A stretch of DNA of 60,287 bases from Kordia sp. (GCF_022447245.1 NZ_JAKVBC010000033.1:1-60287), one strand, 5' to 3'; counted from the first letter of the stretch, positions 34,776 to 43,921 are shown. A program made the numbers and translations. Notes: a model not told the origin generated them from the letters alone.

Positions 34776-34835
34776 GAAATCCGTATTTTTGTAGAAGCCA
34801 GTTCAATTAATTTTTTTTAACAGAATGCTTTATAT

Positions 34836-35984
34836 ATGAAATACGACTACATAATTGCAGGATCAGGATGTGCAGGACTAAGTTTGCTTTACAGAATGCT
34901 GAAAGATCCGCAATTAAGTCAAAAGCGTATGTTGGTTATCGATAAAGAACAAAAAAACAAAAATGATCGTACTTGGTGTTTTTGGGAAAAAGGAAACGGA
35001 TTGTTTGAATCGATTGTAACACATCAATGGAAAACCTTGGCGTTTTTATCAGATGATTTTCAACGAAAATTTGACATGCCAGCATATCGTTATAAAATGA
35101 TTCAAGGGATTGATTTTTATAACTATGTGTTAGATTTTGCCAAACAATTTGAGAATGTGACGTTTGCTTCAGAAACGATTACTCAAATTACTTCTGAAAA
35201 TGATCTGGCAGAAGTTGTTACTGAAAATACTACGTATATAGCGAAGTATGTGTTTAACTCTACCAGTCTTTTCTATCCGAAAATGGACATTGGAAATTCA
35301 CTTTTACAACATTTTGAAGGTTGGGTAATCAAAACCAATGAGCCAGTTTTTGATGCGACTGTTGGACGATTGATGGATTTTCGTTTAGATCAAACCCATG
35401 GCGCAACATTTATGTATGTATTGCCTACAAGCGAAACCGAAGCTTTGGTTGAATACACACTCTTCACGGAAAAAGTTTTAGAAAAAGAAGCATATAAAAC
35501 AGCACTAAAAGATTATATCACAAACCATTTAAAAGTTGACGATTATAAAATTTTGCATACAGAATTTGGAATCATTCCTATGTCATTAGCGAAATTTTCA
35601 AGAAGTGTTCCGAATCAAAAAAATATTATCAACTTAGGAACTGCAGGCGGATTTACAAAAGCGAGTAGTGGTTATACGTTTCAATTTGTGCAAAAGCATA
35701 CTGAAAATGTGATCCAGCTATTGAAAGAAGGAAAACATCCAAATCCGAAATTAACGTTTCGTGACAAGATGTATCAATGGTACGATCGAACGCTGTTGGA
35801 AGTAATTCTATCAGATAAATTAGAAGGAAAAGAAATTTTCGCTACGATGTTTAAAAAACGTGCTATCGAAGATATCTTAGCATTTTTAGGAAATGAAAGC
35901 TCTTTTTGGCAAGATGTTAAACTGATGAGTTGTTTGCCAATTATGCCGTTCTTGACTTCTGGCGTAAAGCAATTGACAAAATAA
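34836..35984 (+). CDS. crtY: Lycopene beta-cyclase (CrtY)
   Basis: 382 residues of the CrtY/CrtL flavoprotein family: dinucleotide-binding YIIAGSGCAGLSLLYRML at the start, DRTWCFWE (about 46-53), MDFRLDQTHGATFMYVLP, and GTAGGFTKASSGYTF near 268-282. It closes both ends of lycopene to beta-carotene. It is 29 kb from the crtIBZ operon and appears in a different operon, so its light control, if any, would be separate. Confidence 0.93.
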   Translation: MKYDYIIAGSGCAGLSLLYRMLKDPQLSQKRMLVIDKEQKNKNDRTWCFWEKGNGLFESIVTHQWKTLAFLSDDFQRKFDMPAYRYKMIQGIDFYNYVLDFAKQFENVTFASETITQITSENDLAEVVTENTTYIAKYVFNSTSLFYPKMDIGNSLLQHFEGWVIKTNEPVFDATVGRLMDFRLDQTHGATFMYVLPTSETEALVEYTLFTEKVLEKEAYKTALKDYITNHLKVDDYKILHTEFGIIPMSLAKFSRSVPNQKNIINLGTAGGFTKASSGYTFQFVQKHTENVIQLLKEGKHPNPKLTFRDKMYQWYDRTLLEVILSDKLEGKEIFATMFKKRAIEDILAFLGNESSFWQDVKLMSCLPIMPFLTSGVKQLTK

Positions 35985-35996
35985 ATCACGATCATT

Positions 35997-36362
35997 TTGA
36001 GGATAAACCTATTAGTAAATCGAACATCCAATCCAGCAGTATCAAAAGCGCAATATGAGCAATTGGATTTTGAATATGCACACCATCAACACGGAAATGG
36101 ACCGTTTCATTATGCTGCTGAAGAGAATGGATTTGTTTTTGAAACTTATCCTTTGACTAAATCGCAAGAAAAAGAAGACACTTCCATCAGGTTGGGTTTT
36201 GACGTCTCAAATCTTGTAGATAAGATAAAAACTTTAGAAAATTCTGCTAGGAAAATTCTATCGCAACCTACAAAAACAGCATGGGGATTAGTGGCTTTAG
36301 TGCAAGATTTAGATGGAAGAAAGATTGAATTAAAAAATAAAATAAGCGACTTTCTTTCATGA
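35997..36362 (+). CDS. VOC (glyoxalase-fold) family protein
   Basis: 121 residues, apparently starting at TTG 35997, 12 bases after crtY; no upstream ATG exists. The pattern NLLVNRTSNPAVSKAQYEQL with DFEYAHHQHGNGPFHYAAE and the final ALVQDLDGRKIEL is that of small VOC-fold proteins such as bleomycin-resistance-like binding proteins. Ends with ATGA overlap onto the next gene, so crtY and the next three genes probably form an operon. Confidence 0.7.
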   Translation: MRINLLVNRTSNPAVSKAQYEQLDFEYAHHQHGNGPFHYAAEENGFVFETYPLTKSQEKEDTSIRLGFDVSNLVDKIKTLENSARKILSQPTKTAWGLVALVQDLDGRKIELKNKISDFLS

Positions 36363-37087
36363 GTTTGTTTTCTAGAATATTTGGTAGCAATGACGATTCT
36401 AAAAGGCAAGAATATGTGCATTATGTACTTTATGAGGCTAAGGGGAAATATTGTTTGAAAAAGATGAAGAAAACGATTTTGATGTTTCCAGATCGAATCA
36501 ATACAAATGCACATGCTGAAGCGAAAACACAACATGTTTTTACTAAAAAATTTCGCTCTCTACTAGAATTTTGGAGCTACATTACAAAATCAAAAAAATG
36601 GTATCTGGAATATCAAGCAGATACAATTGAACATATAGAAAAATATATAGAAACGTTGGCTCCATTGATTGCAAAAGAAACCAATGAATTGAGACGAAAT
36701 ATGGAATTTTCCAAAAGTGACAACTTCATTATTGCACAGTGGGATAATTTACTATTTCGGTATAAGGACAAAAGCGAATTGGTTCTTCAGGAAAGTAAAA
36801 AGCTAAAAACTTTCTGTGCAAATTGTAAAAATGAAAGAAGAGGATTTAGTCAACGATATCCAAAATCAATTTGTCATGAATGTTCATCAAAAGTGACTGA
36901 CAAGAATGGAAGAAGTATTGAATTCTTTAATTCAGAAGCACTAGGTTCTGGTTGCCAAGGATGTTATTCTGGAACAAACCAAAAAGAAAAATACGAACTG
37001 AACGTATGTTATATTGATGGTAAAGAATTTGTAGCAGAAGAAGCCAGATTTGGAGGAATTGTTATTAATCTAAAAGAAGAACTATGA
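36359..37087 (+). CDS. Hypothetical protein with a zinc-ribbon-like segment
   Basis: 242 residues. The N-terminal part is basic and helical. From about residue 155 comes FCANCKNERRGFSQRYPKSI followed by CHECSSKV, a four-cysteine zinc-ribbon-like motif, then GSGCQGCYSG. No signal peptide. Start and stop overlap the neighbours by four bases each (ATGA). No family recognised. Confidence 0.65.
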   Translation: MSLFSRIFGSNDDSKRQEYVHYVLYEAKGKYCLKKMKKTILMFPDRINTNAHAEAKTQHVFTKKFRSLLEFWSYITKSKKWYLEYQADTIEHIEKYIETLAPLIAKETNELRRNMEFSKSDNFIIAQWDNLLFRYKDKSELVLQESKKLKTFCANCKNERRGFSQRYPKSICHECSSKVTDKNGRSIEFFNSEALGSGCQGCYSGTNQKEKYELNVCYIDGKEFVAEEARFGGIVINLKEEL

Positions 37088-37950
37088 AAAAAATCTGTAT
37101 GCTTTGTCTGTGTATTTTATGTTTTTCTTGTAAAAGAAAAAAGGAAGAAGCAAAAAAAGTTTCAGTACCAGAAGAAAGTGCCACTATACCCGAAACAAAA
37201 GATAATTTGATTCAAAAAGAAAGTTTTCAAAAAATCATAGATTCAGCCAGCCTAAAAGGTTCTATTTTGCTATTTGATATCAAAAAAGAGCGCTATTACT
37301 CCAATGATTTTGTTTGGGCAAATACAGGGAAATTGCCAGCATCTACCTATAAAATTCCAAATTCAATCATAGGTTTAGAAACGAAAGAAATCGATTCAAA
37401 TACCATATTCAAATGGAATGGAGAAAAACGAATGTTCAAATCTTGGGAAGCGGATTTGACATTGTACCAAGCATTTCAACGCTCTTGTGTTCCTTGTTAT
37501 CAAGAAGTAGCACGAAAAGTAGGAGTGAAGCGCATGAATCATTATATAGAAAAGTTTCAATATGGAACTATAAAAGTTGATTCTGCAAATTTGGAAAACT
37601 TTTGGCTCATAGGAAAAGCAAAAATTACCCAATTTCAACAAATCGATTTCCTAAAACGTTTTCAGCAAGAAATCTTACCAATATCAAAACGAACCTCTAC
37701 TATTGTGAAGGAAATCATGATTATCAAAGAGACAGAAAATTATGTATTACGAGGAAAAACAGGTTGGTCTATTGAAGGAGAACATCATAATGGTTGGTTT
37801 GTTGGTTATATAGAAAGTAATGATCAATTGGTGTTTTTTGCAACAAATGTAGAACCTATTTCAAAAGACTTTGATCGTAAAAAGTTTCAAAGAAATAGAA
37901 AGTTAATTACTTTTAACGCTTTGGAGCAGCTGTTTGGAATGAAACTGTAG
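37084..37950 (+). CDS. Class D beta-lactamase (OXA-like) lipoprotein
   Basis: 288 residues. Lipoprotein signal with Cys near 17 (ILCFSCKRKK). The catalytic S-T-Y-K tetrad (PASTYKIPN, near 88-91), the SxV motif in RSCVPCYQE, YGT in the place of YGN, and KTGW near 238 follow in the class D order. ENFWL and GWFVGYIE also fit. Whether it hydrolyses beta-lactams or acts as a penicillin-binding protein is open. Last gene of the crtY operon. Confidence 0.88.
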   Translation: MKKICMLCLCILCFSCKRKKEEAKKVSVPEESATIPETKDNLIQKESFQKIIDSASLKGSILLFDIKKERYYSNDFVWANTGKLPASTYKIPNSIIGLETKEIDSNTIFKWNGEKRMFKSWEADLTLYQAFQRSCVPCYQEVARKVGVKRMNHYIEKFQYGTIKVDSANLENFWLIGKAKITQFQQIDFLKRFQQEILPISKRTSTIVKEIMIIKETENYVLRGKTGWSIEGEHHNGWFVGYIESNDQLVFFATNVEPISKDFDRKKFQRNRKLITFNALEQLFGMKL

Positions 37951-37952
37951 AT

Positions 37953-38036
37953 TTTTGAAAAAAATCGTAGCAATCTGCTAGTTTCTTAAAGTATTTTTGA
38001 TTGATCTATAAACAGATTACCTCGTCATGTTTCCTC
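37953..38036. repeat. Dispersed palindromic repeat, copy 1
   Basis: Contains AATCGTAGCAATCTG, then AACAGATTACCTCGTCATG and TTTCCTCGTAATGAC, matching the copy at 38663-38762 in order and spacing. The left end (CGTCATTGCGAG) is missing. It follows the beta-lactamase stop directly. Confidence 0.7.
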
Positions 38037-38078
38037 GTAATGACTTTTCAATTAACTGTAAAATAGAATTTTATTCGG

Positions 38079-38558
38079 TTATTTCACATGTCCAATGCCA
38101 AATGCCATGTCTTCAATTTTATACAAATGATTGTGGTCATGCATTAGTAAATGTCTGAGCATGATGTATGGCGTATAGGTTTTATATTCTGGATGAATTG
38201 CCAACTTATTCCAATCGTTTGCGTCAAATGCTTTTGCTAGTTCAATGGTTTTGTGGCGAATTTCAAAAAAATCTTCAATGGTTTTATGTAAATCTAACTC
38301 TATGAAAAAGTTCTTATCAAAACTATCTCCAGATAAAGGTTCAAATACTGGCTTTTCCTGTTCTTTAAAATCCTTGAGTCGTTTTTGAAACCCATACATA
38401 TCACCAACTCCAATATGTGTGGCATGTTCATGAATAGACCATTTTCCATGAATAATTTGCTTTTTATAAAGAGCTGGATTTATTTCAGAAATTAATTCTT
38501 GCAATAGTCTTGGAGTTTCGCTTAGTGCGTTTAGTATTGGTTCAATTTGTTGATTCAT
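38079..38558 (-). CDS. DinB-family protein
   Basis: 159 residues of the four-helix DinB/YfiT-like metal-binding fold. The three histidines are in IHEHATHIG (first helix pair) and LRHLLMHDHNHLYKIE (last helix). Many members are bacillithiol- or metal-dependent transferases; the role here is unknown. It is flanked by two copies of the CGTCATTGCGAG repeat. Confidence 0.88.
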   Translation of the reverse strand: MNQQIEPILNALSETPRLLQELISEINPALYKKQIIHGKWSIHEHATHIGVGDMYGFQKRLKDFKEQEKPVFEPLSGDSFDKNFFIELDLHKTIEDFFEIRHKTIELAKAFDANDWNKLAIHPEYKTYTPYIMLRHLLMHDHNHLYKIEDMAFGIGHVK

Positions 38559-38662
38559 TTTTAATAGTTCACTAGAATTTTACGGAAGCTAAAGCTAGAT
38601 GAATTTTGATTGAAATCAAAGATTAGATGATGTCAATAATAAACAAAAAGTTAATAATTACG

Positions 38663-38762
38663 TCATTGCGAGATTTTTGAAATAAATCGTGGCAATCTTT
38701 TTGTTTCAAAAACTATAGTTGAATTAAAAACAGATTACTTCGTCATACTTCCTCGTAATGAC
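38663..38762. repeat. Dispersed palindromic repeat, copy 2
   Basis: About 100 bases bounded by CGTCATTGCGAG and CTCGTAATGACG, an imperfect inverted repeat. It includes AATCGTGGCAATCTTTTT and AACAGATTACTTCGTCAT. It is related to the widely seen CGTCATTGCGAG intergenic repeats of bacteria. No coding capacity; a small non-autonomous or REP-like element. Confidence 0.75.
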
Positions 38763-38791
38763 GTATCTAAGCTTTCAGCAACAAAAAAAAT

Positions 38792-39478
38792 CTAAGCATC
38801 ATCAGGATCAGGAGCATTCACGTTAAGAGTAATAATATCATCAGCGCGAATCATACTTGGTTTGTTTACGTCAAAAGCTGGTACTTGTATATCAAAAGTT
38901 GATTCGTCGGTGATAGCTTCATCATCTACATTTTCTCCAAATTCGTATCCAAGTCCGTATTCGGTCAATAAGGTTTTAATTTCTCCAAAACTTCTTTTGA
39001 CCATCGTATTGTTTTCACCTTCTTTTTCAATAATATTTGGTAAAAAACGAATGATTTGTGCTTCTGATGGCGGAACAGGAACAATATCAAATTGAATTTC
39101 TGCCGTAGCGTTCAATCCTAAATTGTACTTATTCGTATTGGAAGCGTTTACAGGAGTTGCATACATTTTTGGTCTAAATGAACGTGTACTTTGCAATGAA
39201 TTTCCAGTACTCTGCTGTGAAATAGATAATGAAATTTTGGCTTTTGCTGTGGTTTTCGGAATCGTATAAAAAGTAGGTTGATAACCAACTTCACGCAGCA
39301 TTTTTAAGGTTTCAGAAGCTTTATCTGGATCACTGTTATATATTTCTAATGTTTGTCTTAATGAGCCTTCGTCTAGCGCTGCTTGTGCTTCTCCAACACC
39401 TTCTCCAATGGAAGCGATAAAATCTCCAAGTGGTGCAGCAAAGGCATCTTTTACATAATCATATGAATTGCTTGACAT
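38792..39478 (-). CDS. Ten-gene operon protein 10: AQ-ALD module plus PASTA-like tail
   Basis: 228 residues, the last gene of the 48.8-38.8 kb operon. It carries the operon's shared module: AAPLGDFIASIGEGVGEAQAALDEGS (residues 14-39, interrupted here only for length: APLGDFIASIG then GVGEAQAALD), VGYQPTFYTIP (64-74) and NATAEIQFDIVPVPPSEA near 133-150. The last third resembles a PASTA domain (SFGEIKTLLTEYGLGYEF). No signal peptide. 7 bases after the coiled-coil PASTA gene. Function unknown. Confidence 0.75.
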   Translation of the reverse strand: MSSNSYDYVKDAFAAPLGDFIASIGEGVGEAQAALDEGSLRQTLEIYNSDPDKASETLKMLREVGYQPTFYTIPKTTAKAKISLSISQQSTGNSLQSTRSFRPKMYATPVNASNTNKYNLGLNATAEIQFDIVPVPPSEAQIIRFLPNIIEKEGENNTMVKRSFGEIKTLLTEYGLGYEFGENVDDEAITDESTFDIQVPAFDVNKPSMIRADDIITLNVNAPDPDDA

Positions 39479-39485
39479 AATTTTT

Positions 39486-41291
39486 TTAGTTTATTGGTTT
39501 TGCGAAAATTACTATTACTTCTTGTCCTTCTTCAACAGCTGCATCTGGTGCTGGCGATTGTTTGAATGATTGTCCTGCGATGAGGGAATTGTCATTTGTA
39601 GCATGGTATACGGCATCGAGTTTTAAGCTATTGTTCAGTAACACTTTTCTAACGGCAGTTTCCGTTAATCCTAAAATATTAGGCATTTTTTGCGCAACGC
39701 TAGTTGCTGTATTTCCGCTTGGAACAATATCAATACTAATATCACTAATTGCGGCACTGTTTACTTCTTTGGCAGATTCATAATCTAACAAACCAAATAC
39801 AGTTCCGTTCGGACCTTTTTCAACCGTTGTTTTCAGATTTAAAGAGATATTGGCGAGTTTATATTTAGAATTTACCAATTCTTCATCAGCCTTAATAACA
39901 TCATTTACGATACTTCCGTAGACTTTACTAGCAGATAATTTATTCGGATGATCCGTTACGGTAAAGTCTCTAGCTTCTTCAAGTTCTTGTTGTAGTTTTT
40001 GATTATCACGTTCTAAAGTTTCTACCAGTGTTTGTTTGTTTTGTATTTCTGTCTCTTTAGCAATAACCAAGGCTTTTTCTTGTCGTACTGTTTCTTGTAA
40101 TTGTGAAATACTTGTTAGGAAAGATACTTTTTCTTGTTCCAAATTGTCTTTTACAATGGTTAAATCTGAGACTTGTTGCTCCAGATTCGTTTTTACAATA
40201 TTAATGTTTGCAACCTCTACTTGTAGATCGTTATATAAAACTTCAAAATTACTTTCGCTTACATTGACAGCTTCCATATTTTCAATTTGCGTTCGCTGTG
40301 CGGCAAGCTGTGTTTCTAAATTAGCTTTATCAGTTTCAAGTGTTTTTCGTAATTCTCTTTCGCTGGCTAAATTTGAAGATACCGTTTGTAAATCGATGCT
40401 TAAATCTGCAACTTGTTGTTCTTTTGTACCTAAATCATTTTGTGCGTTTTTCAACTGATTTTGTAAAGCCGTTCGCTCATTTGTTAAAGAACTTACAGAA
40501 TCATTTAGTTGTGTAACTTCTGCTAATGCAGTATCTCTTTCTATAGCAATAGCACTTATATCACCTGAAGAACTTTCCAAGGTTTCTAGTTGTTCTCGCT
40601 GTGTAGCAATTTGTGTTTCTAGAGTTTCTACAAGTGTTCTTTCATCAGTAAGATTTGTTCTAATAGCTTCTAAGCTTGCATTTAAATCAGCTACTTCTTG
40701 TGAACTATTTTGAATATTGCTTTGTGCAGTCGCTAATTGAGTTCGTAACGATTCACGTTCATCGTACAAAGAAGTAATTGTGGAGTTTAATCCAGAAATT
40801 TGTGCAATAGCATTGTCTTTCTCTTCTTCTATGACGCGAATTGAACTCATTAGTTCAAACATTGGAACTTCAGAAGCGATTACAATATGGTCACTCTTTG
40901 TGATGTATTTCTTAGGATCTAACAACCAACTTTTATTAAAATTGAGGGTAATTTTAGAATCACCTGTAATCGTTACATTAAATGTAGTCGCAATAACTTC
41001 AGGAAGTCCAGCTTGCGAGTTTGCATTAATGATTCTAAACGAAGGAGTTCCTCCAGATTTTAAAACTTCACGAACGACACGTACGGTTTGATTCTTTGTA
41101 GAAATTCGAGAAGGAATCGTTAGCGTATATGCTAATTTTCCGCTTCTTAAAGCAAGTGCATCTGTTAGCGCTAGCCACGATTTTGTATTTACATTGTAAA
41201 ACTGTACTTGTACTTTTATTGTTTTTGCAGCTTTGTTAGATGCATCATACAAAATGTGCTGAAACTGTATGCTTTGTATATTAATTGCCAT
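39486..41291 (-). CDS. Ten-gene operon protein 9: coiled-coil protein with C-terminal PASTA domain
   Basis: 601 residues. Residues 1-140 are beta-rich. Residues about 150-440 are a long coiled coil with repeats such as LNDSVSSLTNERTALQNQLK and VADLSIDLQTVSSNLASERE. Residues about 530-601 are a PASTA-like domain (PNILGLTETAVRKVLLNNSL, then QSPAPDAAVEEGQEVIVIF). PASTA domains usually sit outside the cell on kinases, but there is no signal or membrane span here. Likely a fibrous or spacer component of the putative assembly. Confidence 0.8.
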   Translation of the reverse strand: MAINIQSIQFQHILYDASNKAAKTIKVQVQFYNVNTKSWLALTDALALRSGKLAYTLTIPSRISTKNQTVRVVREVLKSGGTPSFRIINANSQAGLPEVIATTFNVTITGDSKITLNFNKSWLLDPKKYITKSDHIVIASEVPMFELMSSIRVIEEEKDNAIAQISGLNSTITSLYDERESLRTQLATAQSNIQNSSQEVADLNASLEAIRTNLTDERTLVETLETQIATQREQLETLESSSGDISAIAIERDTALAEVTQLNDSVSSLTNERTALQNQLKNAQNDLGTKEQQVADLSIDLQTVSSNLASERELRKTLETDKANLETQLAAQRTQIENMEAVNVSESNFEVLYNDLQVEVANINIVKTNLEQQVSDLTIVKDNLEQEKVSFLTSISQLQETVRQEKALVIAKETEIQNKQTLVETLERDNQKLQQELEEARDFTVTDHPNKLSASKVYGSIVNDVIKADEELVNSKYKLANISLNLKTTVEKGPNGTVFGLLDYESAKEVNSAAISDISIDIVPSGNTATSVAQKMPNILGLTETAVRKVLLNNSLKLDAVYHATNDNSLIAGQSFKQSPAPDAAVEEGQEVIVIFAKPIN

Positions 41292-41293
41292 GA

Positions 41294-42004
41294 CTATTTT
41301 TGAATTGAAATTTTAGTGAGTACATTCCCAACATTCACTTCTATGATTAAAATGTTTCCATTGGCAAAGTCAACACCATCTACTTTTACTTGTGTTTTGG
41401 CTTTTCCATTTGCGTCTGTACGAATCTCACTTGTGTTTAAGAAAGCAGTTCCGTGATTCAAGCTTGCACTCGGATTTAACGCTTCTGTTTTTTGTTGATT
41501 GTAATTAAACTCCACCAATGCATCTGATATTTTTTCACCTGCGGCATTAAAGACTTCAACATCGATATCGTAAATATGAATATTAGAAGTCGCTTTTGGT
41601 GTAGCATTGATGATCATTTGTGGTAAACCTTCGTTTGGTACAACTGCGATAAAGCGTCCAGAAATAGTACTCGTTACTTTATTCGTTTCTTTTGTATCTG
41701 AAGAAACACTTGCCACAGGTTTAAAAGCCAACGATCTGGCATATCCTTTTTGGAAAGATTGTGCTTGTGATAGTGCAGCTGTTCTTCCAGCAACGGCCGA
41801 AGTTGGTTCTGTACTTGTTTCTTTCTCAAATTCGGCTTCTACTTGTAAATTAAAATCCAAATAGGGTAAGGTATACAAGGTGTTTGGTCTACCAAATTCA
41901 TCATAAGGTTTTACATTCCTCAAATGATTTTGCGCCTCATTCAAACTATCGGAAATTCCTAGTAGTATTTGTTTTAGGGTTAATGCGTTATTTGATGTGC
42001 TCAT
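41294..42004 (-). CDS. Ten-gene operon protein 8: divergent AQ-ALD module with Ig-like tail
   Basis: 236 residues. A degenerate first motif (GISDSLNEAQNHLRN, 17-31) and second motif (TLYTLPYLDFNLQVEAEFE) are followed by STISGRFIAVVPNEG, the third motif. The C-terminal half looks like an invasin-type Ig domain: DIDVEVFNAAGEKISDALVE, then TDANGKAKTQVKVDG. No signal peptide. 2 bases from the next gene. Confidence 0.7.
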   Translation of the reverse strand: MSTSNNALTLKQILLGISDSLNEAQNHLRNVKPYDEFGRPNTLYTLPYLDFNLQVEAEFEKETSTEPTSAVAGRTAALSQAQSFQKGYARSLAFKPVASVSSDTKETNKVTSTISGRFIAVVPNEGLPQMIINATPKATSNIHIYDIDVEVFNAAGEKISDALVEFNYNQQKTEALNPSASLNHGTAFLNTSEIRTDANGKAKTQVKVDGVDFANGNILIIEVNVGNVLTKISIQK

Positions 42005-42014
42005 GTGTATATTT

Positions 42015-43418
42015 TTAAAATGCGAAACTATCTTTCTGCTTTTTCCCGTTTTTTAATGTATCAATACCTTTTTTAATATTTTTGATTGTATTGAAATCAA
42101 CATTTAACTTTTTGTCTGCAACAGTAAAGCTTTGTGTTTCTTCTTTTTTTGTTTGTTGTTTTTGAATGAAATCAAAATCGAAAGCATTTTTTGTATTTGA
42201 GTCTTGTCCGCTAATAAAATCAACCGCTTTTAGTTTTTTCTCAAACAGATTGGGCACTGATTTGGTTTTTTCTAGACGTTTGTTAGCAGTATTGAATAAC
42301 TGATTTACCTTGTCTAGTTTTTTTCCAGTTTTATTGACAATATCCATTCCTTGGGAAACTTTTTTGCTGAACGTTTGCAATTCAGGAGATTTTACAACAC
42401 TGGCAACTTTGTTGATGCCAGTTTGTACTTCACTTCCTTTATTACGAATTGTGTGAAACGTATCTGTAACTTTTGATACCTTTTTGGTCACTGTATCAAA
42501 TGTATCTATTGCTTTTGAAACCTTTTTAACAGTAGATTTTACTGTTTGTACTTTCTTTTTCTGAGCCGGATTGTTGACAAACGAATTGAGTTGTTCTTTT
42601 CCTTTCTTAGCAGTTTTCGCAACTGTTTTATTAGTTTTTTTTCTTTGTTGTATAGGCGCAACAACGTTTCGTTTATTTACATTTTGTAAAAGTGTTTTTT
42701 CTTGCCTTTTTGGTTTTTGCGTTTTTGGCTTTGATGTTGAAGGCTTTTGTACGGTTGGTTTCTTTTGTGATTTTGGAGAAACCTTAGCTACGGATGTTGA
42801 TGGTTTCTTGGTAAAATCGTCCATAGTGCGTACTCCTTTTTGAACTTTTCTTGTAAACTCAAGTATAGTAGTAGCTTGCTTCTTTTTCTTTGATACGATT
42901 GTTGTTTCAGGCGTACGTTTGACATTCGGAATGTGAACTTCAGGTTTTGCAGCTTTCTTCTTTTGTATAAAATCAGTATTGGGTTTTGCCTTTTTCTTCT
43001 TTTTTGAAGTTGTCGGCATTCTTGAAATATCCCTCTCTTTTCTTTTTTTAGTAAAAGAAGGAGTTACTTCCCAACGGTCGTCGTGTTTTTTGCGATGACT
43101 TTCTTTGCGTTTTTTGCGTTTTTCCTCTTCTGCAGCTTCCTCTTTCTTCTTCTCATCAATCGTTTTTATTTCATTCTCATACTTTCTATCTGTGTTTGAT
43201 TTCTTCTTCTTACCAGTGAGTTCTGCCATTTGATCTTCGAGCTGTTTTTGCTCTTCAATCAAGGATTTTAGACTCGAATTAAATTCGGCTGCATCTTCTA
43301 ATGATTTGTTTGAATTTTTAGCATCGGGAGAAAGTAACGAAGCTATATTGTCTATAGCCGCGTTTTCCTTCTTCGGTGCTTTTTCCTTTTTAACAAAGCT
43401 TTTCCAATGTTTAGCCAT
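42015..43418 (-). CDS. Ten-gene operon protein 7: very basic low-complexity protein
   Basis: 467 residues, extremely Lys-rich (runs of KKKKK, PSTSKPKTQKPKRQEK), with Gln/Thr/Val heptad-like repeats in the second half (KKVSKAIDTFDTVTKKVSKV). Short motifs F-x-KK-KA(K/A) recur every 20-30 residues in the first half (PSFTKKRKERD, DFIQKKKAAKP, EFTRKVQKG, DFTKKPSTS). Likely disordered and possibly nucleic-acid- or polyanion-binding, a scaffold inside the assembly. No known domain. Confidence 0.75.
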   Translation of the reverse strand: MAKHWKSFVKKEKAPKKENAAIDNIASLLSPDAKNSNKSLEDAAEFNSSLKSLIEEQKQLEDQMAELTGKKKKSNTDRKYENEIKTIDEKKKEEAAEEEKRKKRKESHRKKHDDRWEVTPSFTKKRKERDISRMPTTSKKKKKAKPNTDFIQKKKAAKPEVHIPNVKRTPETTIVSKKKKQATTILEFTRKVQKGVRTMDDFTKKPSTSVAKVSPKSQKKPTVQKPSTSKPKTQKPKRQEKTLLQNVNKRNVVAPIQQRKKTNKTVAKTAKKGKEQLNSFVNNPAQKKKVQTVKSTVKKVSKAIDTFDTVTKKVSKVTDTFHTIRNKGSEVQTGINKVASVVKSPELQTFSKKVSQGMDIVNKTGKKLDKVNQLFNTANKRLEKTKSVPNLFEKKLKAVDFISGQDSNTKNAFDFDFIQKQQTKKEETQSFTVADKKLNVDFNTIKNIKKGIDTLKNGKKQKDSFAF

Positions 43419-43420
43419 CT

Positions 43421-43915
43421 TTACGAACTAGTATTTGAATTATTTGAAGGTCTTTTACTGTCTAACTCAGTTTGAATCATTGCTTGCAAGCGTTGTTCAA
43501 AAACTGGAGGATTAGGAACGGTTACTAATTTGGTTCTGACTAATGAACTTGCTTCTGCGGAATATTGATACTTTTGTGAATAGCTAGCCGAAACTGTGGC
43601 GCTTACAGCTGCAAATCCTACATTGAATCCTCCAGTAACGGATACTGAAGCTCCAAATTCTCTTGATTCCATCATAGAAACAGACATTTTACACTCAAAA
43701 AATGTATCGACAAATTGGTAAAATGTTGGTGTAAACCCCAAGGCTAATAGACTGTATTCTTCACCGCCCATTTCTACTTTGGTGTTTACAAGTTCTTTTG
43801 CCAAATCCATAGAAACTCTATCCAAAGCTCTTTGCGCTTCTGCAATCCCTATACCCAGAGATTTTATCATCTCTGGTAAGGGTGCATTTTGTATTTCTCT
43901 GGTGATTCTACCCAT
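43421..43915 (-). CDS. Ten-gene operon protein 6: AQ-ALD module, minimal form
   Basis: 164 residues, the simplest example of the shared module. Motif 1 is GIGIAEAQRALDRVS (21-35), motif 2 LALGFTPTFYQFVD (57-70), motif 3 YQYSAEASSLVRTKLVTVPN (116-135). Strand ECKMSVSM follows motif 2, and a Gly/Val/Ser-rich strand region lies before motif 3. The order AQ-A, GF, strand, VPxP is reminiscent of DUF2589 as I recall it, but this is untested. 2 bases from the basic protein gene. Confidence 0.75.
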   Translation of the reverse strand: MGRITREIQNAPLPEMIKSLGIGIAEAQRALDRVSMDLAKELVNTKVEMGGEEYSLLALGFTPTFYQFVDTFFECKMSVSMMESREFGASVSVTGGFNVGFAAVSATVSASYSQKYQYSAEASSLVRTKLVTVPNPPVFEQRLQAMIQTELDSKRPSNNSNTSS

Positions 43916-43921
43916 GGATTA

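Noticed and set aside
37953-38762. Insertion sequence around the DinB gene
   Set aside because: No transposase, no target duplication; the flanking repeats are a known kind of intergenic palindrome in direct orientation.
40036-40458. 140-codon plus-strand frame inside the coiled-coil gene
   Set aside because: Shadow of the repeated coiled-coil codons; Cys/Ser-rich nonsense with no start context.
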